Shown: positions 54,601-64,000 of the stretch, piece by piece
Numbering within the stretch: position 1 is the stretch's first letter
How the letters are laid out: each line of letters opens with the position of its first letter
Notes under the pieces: model-generated
What the model was told of the DNA's origin: nothing
Database searches by the model: none
Seen by the model: the letters and a program-made list of their open reading frames with translations, nothing else
Source of the DNA: Microthyrium microscopicum
Taxonomy: Eukaryota > Ascomycota > Dothideomycetes > Microthyriales > Microthyriaceae
Assembly: GCA_010405405.1 (NCBI GenBank)
Contig: MU004232.1
Span: forward strand, 2,707,262-2,771,261
Reading direction: 5' to 3'
DNA length: 64,000 bases
Translations under genes and position numbers: made by a program

Positions 54601-57600
54601 AATCTATAAAAGTCTCTCTTTTCTTTAAATCTTTATAATCCTATTTTTAAGTTATATATTGTCCTCTAAGTCTATAAAATAATCTTTAGAGTAGTAGGAC
54701 TCTATAAAAAGTAAGCTACGTAGATAGAGGTTCTCTAATAGTAGATACTAGTCTATTTTCTTCTCTATATAATATAGAGTCTCTTAAATTCTTTAATTAA
54801 ATCTAATAGATTTTAATAATTAAGTAAAAAATATATAGAGGTTATTTTATAGAATATTCTTTAAGATATATTAAATCTTATTTTTTATCTCCTTTAATAC
54901 GCTTAGACTATAATAAAGGCGTATTATCTATAGAACAAAACTAAGCATAATATTTATATATAGGTAGATATTTTGCTTATTAATTCGTACTAATATAATA
55001 GTAAGCATACTAAGGAAAAGCTAAGATAATAATTAAATTAATTTCTTAGTATAATTATTAGTATGTACGTTTAAATACGTATCTAGCGGGGCTAATACGT
55101 AAGCTCTTATCTTTTAAGTTAAATTAAGCAGTACTAATTTAGCTAAGTAGAAGGCTTATAATAGTTTCGTAGGATTATCAAACTAGAATAAGTTAGTAAT
55201 AGTTATTCCTTTAATAAATACGCCTACTAAGAGCTATTTTTAGTTAAATAGCTAAATACTAAGAAGTTAAAGAAACCTATTTATTAAATATATTTCTAGG
55301 ATATCTTATTTATAGAAATTCTTTATAATTATTTCTAGGAATGCTACGTTTAATTTTAATAAAAGGTTTATATCTTATTTGTATAGAACTAGATTAATAA
55401 TATACTTTACTAGACTTCTATATATTAGAAGAAAAAGATTAATAGAGATTATAGCTTTTATAAAAAGAAAGATCTTATAAAGAATACCTTTAGATATAAG
55501 AGTAAGGTTATAGTATAGGTAGCTCTAGCTAGGAAGTTAATTAATCTCTATAATAAACTAGAAAGTTATAATATTTATCTAGATAATACAATATTTAGAT
55601 ATCCTATTTTTTAAGGCTAATCTAGAAATAGATAGGTTACTTAGAAGCTCTATCTAGTATAGTATAAAGAAAGGTACTAATTCTAAGAGGTAGCCTAAAA
55701 ATCTAAAGACTAGCTAAAAATAGTAAATTACCTACTCTTTAGAATTAGGTAGACACTTTAAGAGAGTATCTAGAAAGGTATAAATATTATACTTCTAGAG
55801 CCTTATAATTATATAGTACTTATATATTACTTAATTTAATAAATTTAATACTTTTAACTTTTAGGATAGTAGCAAAAAATCATAATAACTATCTAATAAT
55901 TTTTTATATTTATATATTAAGTTTTACTATATATTATACGTTATTTAGTTTTAGTAGCTAGTAATATATAAGATAGCTTTAACGTATTCTTGTTTAAAAA
56001 GACTAATTTAATAATAAAAGTCTCTAATAGCATTATAAAGATTTATTTATAAACTTAATGAAGTAGATAGAAGTAAATTAATTCCTACTACCTAAGAAGT
56101 AGTAACTTCCTAGTTTTGTTTAGGCGTTAAAGATTATAGATCTATACCTTTAAATTCATTTATAGTTTCTATTATAAAAGACGCGTCTTTAAGATTTATT
56201 AGTTCCTAAAGTATATTAGTAGAGATATATTATTAATAAATACGAAATACTAACGAGTTATAAGTAATCCTATACTACCTACTATTTTAGTATAATAAGA
56301 CCCTCTATAAAATTGCCTTATAAATATGGAATTTCTAGTTACTTTAAATCCTATAGGGTCTATATTTAGGCCCTTAGTAGTAGAGATTATAATAATATTA
56401 AAATAAAGTACTAGAGTGCCTTTTTTAGCTTCTAGGAGCTTTTTCTAGTTAGTAAATTCTAGAACTCTATTTATATATCTAAATATATACTTATTTAGAA
56501 TAGCTTATTATAGAAAGATAGGTATTTTCTTTTATAGTAAGATAATAACTTTTAAATTAGTATAATTACTTTATAGTTATTATCTTCTTATTTATTTCTT
56601 AGATATTACTATTAATATACTATAAAGCTATCTACTAGTTTAGGATTTCTTAATTATACTATATATAGTATTCTATTCTCTTTGCTATATATTTTATACT
56701 ATATAAATAAAGTATAATAGATTTTTAGTAGATTTTATTAATTTACTATAAGTTAAATTTAGTTATTAGATTAGCTGCCTAATACTTATTTTAGATTTAG
56801 TAACTTAGCCTTTAAGCTATATTTTCTATTCATTGTTAGATTAAGCAAGTTTAAAGTAGTTAGCTATTTTGTTTAGTTTTTTCTTAATTTTTAGTTTATA
56901 TATATTATAATTAGGTATATTATTCTAATAAGAAACTACTATAAAGCAACTCTTTAGTCTATATTCTTTATAGTTATAGGGGTATATTTTCTATATACGT
57001 TAGGCTATTATTTTCTTAATAATAGGAAGTATTTAACAGCCTATTAAACGGGCTAGATTTTATAAATACTTATAGGTTAGGTATTATTATGTTTTCTTTA
57101 GAAGTATAGCTATATAAAGGGATAATCTCTAAAAATCTAGTAGGTTTCCTCTTTACTTTAGGACCTTTTACTAATCTAAAGTACTTAAATAGGTTAATAA
57201 GGCTACTAGGTATACTAAGTATAATAGGTATATTTCTATAGAGATATTTAAACGTACTATAGTACTAGTTATATATTATCTCCTAGCCTAGTTTAATTCT
57301 TCTACTTTTTACTATAAGTCTAGAATTATTATATCTTTTTACCTATATTTAGATAGATTAAAGGATTTTTATTAGGAGAGTTAAGAAAAAATAGAAGGTT
57401 TATTAAAAGCTTATAAGTTTAGGTCTTACCTTTATAAAGGATTTATATATACGTGTAAGACTTTAAATAAGAACCTAAATATTTTTATTTATTTTACTTT
57501 TTATTAAAATAGAGTAGGTATTTATTACTTAGGTAGTTATAATAAATAAGTTGCTTTATAATACTTTAAAAGAATAGATTACTTATAATCTTTTTACTTT

Positions 57601-60600
57601 CTATCTTAGATTCTAATTTCTAACATCATTAAACTCGTTTTATATCGTATTTAATAAGTAAATAAGAATAATTATTTATTTAAAGCTATAGCTAGTTTAG
57701 GAGTAGGCTATTAACTAGTTTCTATATAATTTATACTTAAAATATTAATAACGTAGCGCTATTATATGTAATAGAAGTAGCACTAGAAATAGAGAGAATC
57801 TACTTACTATCTTGTTTCTATCTAGTACTATACTATATTAATATCTGTACTACTTAGTCGTTCTTATTATTAATAAGTCTCTATACTTTTTTATTACTTA
57901 CTATAACTTATATATTTTTTATTATACTTATATAGTTATACTATAGCTAGAATATATTAAATTATGCTTATTACTTCTTACTTAGGCTTAGGAGTATATT
58001 CTATAAATACTATAGCTAAGACTTCTTACAAACTAGCTATCTTATTATATTATTCTACTTATAGCTATATATTTACTTTGTAGTTTATTTAGATTATACC
58101 TAAAATATTTATAAAAGCTAAGCTAATAGATTAGATAAATATACTCTTTATTTTATTAAACTTTATTTAGATTTTCTAATAAAGCGCTTAGAATGTCTCC
58201 TTACTTAATATATTTAGTAACTATATACTTACGCTTTCTAAGAGATATGAAACTAGACTCTTATTAAGGATCTAAAGCCATAAGGTATACTAAGAGATTA
58301 ATTTTATATATATTAATATACTTAGGCTATAGGGAAAAAGTAAAAATCTAGAACTATTTAAGCTAGTAAGCTTAGTAAACGTAAGACTATAAATAACGTT
58401 AACGAACTCTATAGAAAATATAATATAACTAAAGTATTAAACGTAATTAATAAGTAGGTAAAATCTTCTAAATTCTTTTATAGAGGAGTTATTATAAGTA
58501 AATAACCTTAAACGTCCTTTAGGATAAATAGGATTAATAATACTTATATACCTAGTTATTAATATTTAGTATAAATAATTGTATTATAAACTTAATAGAA
58601 CTTAATAGTTTTAAGATCTTTACTAGAGACTATGCTAAAATAGCTCTAAATATTATAAAGATATATATAATAGTTTTATCTATACCTTTAAGAGAAGACC
58701 TTTTATTAGATAGCTATAGCTACTATACTATTAGTTATACTTAAAAATACTTCCTATTATATAAGGTCCTTAAACCTATTTAAGGCTTAGTTCTATATAC
58801 TAAGGCTTAGAAAGAGTTTAAGCTATCTTAACTTTATAAGGAATAGATAGAACTATATAAAATTAGTAATAATAAGTTTCTATTTTTAATATAGATATAT
58901 TAAACTAAACCTTTATTAAGATATCTACTTCTTAGCGGCTAAATATAATAAGCTTAGTACTATTCTTCTTCTACTACTTAATAAAGCGCTTAGAGTTTTT
59001 TTAAAGTAAGCTAAGTACGAAACAAAGAACTTATAATTATTAGTCTTTTATAAAGCTTTAAGTAAAAGCGCTTCTACTACTATAACTCTTAATAGAAAAA
59101 GCATATCTATATATAGTATTCGTACTATTTTGTACTTTAGCTAAAATAATATTCTAGCTACTTATAAGCTTAAGGCTTATAAAAATATAAAAAGAAGTAA
59201 AAGGCTAATAAAGCTAAAAAAGCTAAGAATAGCACGTAGAAGGTTAAAGATTAGTAGATTATAATGAAATATTAGTATAGTTTATAGTTCTTATTCTTTT
59301 TAATAATAAAATATAATAATATAGGTTGCTACTAGCTTAAAATCCCTAAAAATAAAAGTAAAAATGAAATAAATTCTTAAATTCTAAGATACTATAATAG
59401 ATAACGCTTTATTAACTTTTTTAAGCTAAGGAATAAAAGAGTTTATAATAAACGCTAGTATCTTTAAAAGTAAAGCTTTAAGTAGATTTTAATAGGTAGA
59501 AAGCTAGGAATAGTCTAATAACTTAGGATATTTAATATATATATACTTAATAGTAAGTAAAACTCTTATTAGAATTAGAATAAGTATATTTACTAAGGAT
59601 ATAGAAAGACTCATAGCTTCTAAGTAAATAGCTTATAAGAGGGACAATTATATACTTAGTATATTTGTCGTACTAGGGATATTAAACTTATCTTAAAGTC
59701 TAAATATAATTATATTTAATAAGTAGTTTAATAAGGTAACTAGAGATAGCTTTTTATACTATTAAAGGTATAAATAAATTTATTTTCTTACTTATAGGAA
59801 CTAAAAAAAACTTAAAAGATTTACTATTTACTTTAATAAGAATATAGAGTAGTATATAGTTATATATTAAAATAATAGCTATATAAAGAATTAAAATATA
59901 AGTACGAGATATAAATTATATAATTATTAAATTGTATCTTCTTCTCTCTTAAAGCAGTAGTAGTAGTATATATAATAGGATTCTATTTATATTATTAGCT
60001 AATTCTAGCTCTAGAGCCTAATCTAGCTTCTGAAGCTATATCTAGATTTTAGTCTTTTTAAAATAAGGAGAGACTAGATCCTTATTGTATATGTACTTAG
60101 CTTTATAGTCTAAATATCTAAATATATTATTTAGGCCTTAAGCTCTAATTAGCCTAGTTACTAAAAAAGGAGAGCTATTAATATAGTATAATTTACCTAT
60201 AAATTAGAGATATATAGAAAACTTCTTTAAATATTTAAATTAGATTATAGAACTAATTTAATAAAGCATTTAATATATTTTTATAGATAACTTAAGATAG
60301 TTATCTAGAATAAAACTAGAAGAACCTCGCTAGAGCTAATTAAAGAGCGGGATAAACGCTAGGTCGCTTTTATATAGAACGTAATAAATAATGCTAGTAG
60401 CTTAAAACTTTCTACTTTAATTAATTAGTAACTTCTTAAGCTTAAAGTAGAATAGTAAGGAAATTACTTAGTCTTTAATCTAGTTTAGTATAGTTGCAAG
60501 TTTAGAATCACTATAGGCTTATATTTCTAGTACTAGAATATAATTAACCTTATTTAATAATAGTTCTAGCCTCTAAAGATTAATATCTAGGTAATAAAAC

Positions 60601-63600
60601 TTATTACTAGTTTTAGGCTTTCTATTACTTATAATAGCTTGCTAGTCTTTTTAACCTTATATAGTTTTCTAGAATACTTAGAAATAACGTAATATATAGC
60701 TATTCTTTAAGGAATCCTAATATCGTAAAATAAAGTTATTATAATCTAGCTAAAAGTATCCTATATCTAAAGAGACTACTAAATATAGCTTATTTATATT
60801 TAGGAATATTACTTCTGCTTCTACTAGAGTAATATATATTAGATTATTTTAAAGAATATTAGTATTTTAATATATATTATATCTATATATATTTTTAGGA
60901 GTAAAAAACCTATATAGAAAATTATATAATTAGCTTTATAGAATAAGAAAAGAGATTTTAGCTTTATCCTAGGGCTATAGAAATAGATCTAGCGTTATAA
61001 TACTTTAGCTTTATATATATATTAAGATAAAAGATACATATAGTTTCTATAATAGTACCTTATATAATTATTTTATTTTTATAGCCTTATATCTTATAGT
61101 ATTTAGTACTATGTTAGAAAAGAGTTAGACTATAAATACTATAACTATTAAAATAAGTACTAATAATATTATAGTTTATAAAAATATAAAGACGTAGTTT
61201 ATTAAGAGTTATAATAAGAATTACTATTTTAGTCCCTACCTTAATTATAGGTAATATATTAGTTATAGTAATAGCCTTAAAGGCTTTCTATAAGGTACTT
61301 TTAATATTAATTATAGAGTAGAGATAATCTATAAATATAGCTATTAGATAATAGAATATAAATAGAAGTTATAAGCTAAGTAGTGTTTATCTCTTAAAAG
61401 TAGTAGTAGTATATAATTTAAATATACTAATAGCTTAATATATTAGCTAACCTTACAATAAAGTTAAAGTAATATTTGCTTCTAAAAATTTTAAATCTAT
61501 ATATATAATATTAGGGAAAATAGAGCTAATTTAAACTTATACTAATTATAAGTTAGAAGATTCATAAGATAGAAAGTAGTAGTTAAAGATAGTCCTATAG
61601 TAGTTTAATAAAAGTAAGTAGAAGAATTCTATGTACGCTACTTCTATTAATATATAGTATTATAAGAATAGTAATTAAAGGATAAGTTTTAATATAGATA
61701 TTATTTATTACGTTATTATAAAGTAGATATATAGTAATCTAGAATAAGAATAGGTTATATAATTATATATTTAACATAAATATTATTATATAAATCTTAT
61801 AGAGTAAATATCTATAAGGTAAAGTATATTATAGTTAGTAACGTAAGTATATTAAGTAAGTTTTAAGAGTATATAGCTTTAACTAGAAATTCTTAAACTT
61901 AATAATAGTAGTAGTATAGATTTTAGCTATTAGCTTAGTTTTAAGAAGAAATATAAGTTGCTAAAAGTACGTCTCTATTTATACTTAAAGTTATTATAAA
62001 AATATACTTAATAGAATTATTAATTTTGGCGTATCTATAAGCTTTATTATAATATAAAGTTTAGAGATTATTTTTCTATAAAGCGTTTATAAGATAATAC
62101 GTAAGGAGAATACTATTCTTTATTAGTATTTATTAATAGTAAGTAACGTAATTAAAGGCTTAACTTATAAGGAACGTTAAGAGGATAAAAGTTTAAGAAT
62201 ATTAAAAATGCTATTATTAGAATACTAAAATTAAATAATATATTAGAGTTTTTTATAAATTTTAAGAATGTTATTACTTAATTTAAGTATTAACTTAATA
62301 GCAAATTTGTTTACTAAGATATTATAATAAAGTCTAAGGAACGTAATTTATTTAGATAGAACTATTTATAAGTTAATATAAAGAACTTATTAAAATAATA
62401 AGTAGTTAATAAATAAAAAGTTTTAAATCATTAAATCTAATAAGCTTTGCTTATATTTATAAAAAGAGTATTAACTCATCTAAACGTAATATTACTATTA
62501 CTCTACGTAATAAGATAAAGTACTTAGAATTTATTATAGAATCTATATTTATACTTTTTTTAAATTAGATTTAGAACTTAAGTATAAGTCTCTCTTTCTA
62601 TTCTTTAAGTATACTTATTTAGTACTATAATTATACTAGGAAAGAGTATTTATAAAAGTATAATAAGTATAGGAGTTTTAATCTAATTTATTAGTTACTC
62701 TATAATACTTATAATACCTTTTACGTCTATTATAAAGAAGATAAAGTTTATAGTAAATAAAAAAAAAAGCTAAGAATAGATATATAATAATAAAATAGTA
62801 ATAATACTTAAGGTCTAGAAGTTATATTTTTTAATAAAGTAGTAAAGCTTATTAGTATAGCTTCTTTATAATATTATACTTCTTTAAGAGATATCTCTAT
62901 TTATAACTAGAATTAGTATATTTAGTAGTTAAAATCTAAATTCCTTAAAGAGGTAAATCTCTCTATATACTTTTTAGCTATCTAGGTAAGTATAATATAG
63001 TAAAATCGTTTATAGAAAGTAAATCTTATTAGTATTACTAATAAAAACTAAAAATACTAGTCCTTTAGTAGTATAAGACTTATTATATAGTAGTTACTTT
63101 AGTCTATTTAAATAAATAAATAAAGCTTAGCTATTCTTACTAGATATTCTTAGCTATAAATTATATAGATAGCTATTTATTCTAGGATGTTCTTATAACA
63201 CTAAATAAGGTAAGTAGTCTTAAACTTTTAACTTATAAATAAGAACTAAAAAGGCTTCTAAAAATACTATAATAGATAGTAAAGCCTAATTTAGTACTTT
63301 TATTAGTTTTCTAGGCTATAAGTAACTCTATAACTATTTACTATAGTTTTTAACTTATAATTAACTATTAATATATCTTAATAAGTTAAAGACTATATAA
63401 CTATATAGAAAGTAACTTAATTATTTTAGACCTTTTCTAGATTTTATACTTATTTACTCCCTATTTAAATCTAAGATTTAAAGTACTAAAATAGAGTAGT
63501 CTAGTAAGCTAAAATTTGCCTAAACTAAGTATACTTATATCCTTTATAGAAAGTTTAGATTAGCTAGGTTTTATAAGAGCTACCTAATATTATTTAGATA

Positions 63601-64000
63601 TTTTATAATATTTAGTATTTATACTAGATTAGTATACTTACAAGCTCTAAGAAATATAATTAATAATAGTATTTAGCTAAGCTTTCTTATACTCTACTAT
63701 TATTACTATTACTATTATAAATTAATTAGTAGAGAATTAGTTTAAAAAACTTTGCTAATTTTTAAGCTTTCTACTTAGTATATTTAAGCTACTAAAATAC
63801 TAGCTAGGAGCTTCAAAATACTTATTAATTAGAAGTAATTTTCTCTAAGTCTTATTTTAATTTAAGAGGATATAACTTAGTAAAGAGTAAATATAGATAT
63901 AACTTTATAGAGGTTTTAAGTATTAGTAGATAGTCTTATATAGTTAAGTTACTACTATAGCGTGCAAAGAAAGCTATAGGTTAGTATATTAATACTATCT

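Larger units (their letters stand above)
1031..64000. repeat. RIP-degenerated A+T-rich repeat block without genes
   Basis: Across nearly 63 kb, CpA and TpG are almost missing while TpA is extremely common. In 8,341-9,960 I counted 17 CpA+TpG in 1,620 bases, where well over a hundred would be expected from base composition alone. Three other 600-base samples gave 6, 5 and 8. CpG (14 in the same 1,620 bases), CpT and CpC remain, so this is not a general loss of G and C. Sampled 60-base lines range from about 12 to 32 percent G+C. ATG and TGA are scarce and TAA/TAG dense in every frame, which destroys all coding capacity. Known biology: RIP in Pezizomycotina converts C to T, mainly at CpA, in both strands of duplicated DNA during the sexual cycle. 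Inference: the block is stacked, probably nested, transposon copies mutated to near saturation. I looked for reverse-transcriptase, helicase and transposase motifs, tRNAs, telomere repeats and intact ORFs and found none I can defend, so element families are not assigned. The block continues past the right edge. Confidence 0.92.

Noticed and set aside
1141-64000. Mitochondrial DNA, or an organism with a uniformly A+T-rich genome, as the source of the block
   Set aside because: The loss is specific to CpA/TpG, CpG persists, there are no long ORFs or recognisable organelle genes, and it adjoins a normal-composition nuclear-type gene.
1031-64000. CRISPR arrays, telomere repeats, tRNA or rRNA genes
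   Set aside because: No regularly spaced identical repeats, no TTAGGG-type arrays and no recognisable conserved RNA elements were seen on reading. Faint RIP-mutated rDNA or tRNA relics cannot be excluded by eye.

Overview
The window looks like nuclear DNA of a filamentous ascomycete (Pezizomycotina); the genus cannot be told. There are two unequal parts. Positions 1 to about 1,020 have ordinary base composition and hold the 5' part of one intact gene on the minus strand (1-735, running off the left edge), followed by its roughly 285 bp upstream region. The gene encodes a zinc-binding protein with two GFA (DUF636, Mss4-like) domains, an arrangement common in fungi.

From about 1,020 to the right edge, 63 kb is a continuous A+T-rich block with the signature of repeat-induced point mutation (RIP). 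CpA and its complement TpG are almost gone, TpA (especially CTA/TAG) is in large excess, ATG and TGA are rare, and TAA/TAG stops fill all six frames. Hand counts in four places (2,161-2,760; 8,341-9,960; 31,201-31,800; 60,001-60,600) give about 8 to 13 CpA+TpG per kb. The 60 bases just left of the boundary hold at least nine. CpG, CpT and CpC persist. This is what a CpA-directed C-to-T process leaves on duplicated DNA, so the block is best read as a pile of dead transposable elements or other repeats. No element, gene or RNA inside it could be identified with confidence.

Within the block only minor structure is visible: two degenerate two-copy tandem repeats (75 bp and 93 bp periods), one short ATT-rich repeat, purine tracts that RIP cannot alter, one 20 bp palindrome, and one small pocket with unusual surviving TGG. 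The most informative signal is statistical. The CpA/TpG that survive are mostly in GpCpA/TpGpC context and almost never in CpCpA/TpGpG, which suggests a 5'-neighbour preference of the RIP machinery in this species.

I found no new gene system. The genuine points of interest are the length and uniformity of the RIP block, the residual-context bias, and the abrupt edge beside an apparently unharmed gene. The block could be part of a regional centromere, a subtelomere or an internal AT isochore; sequence alone does not decide.
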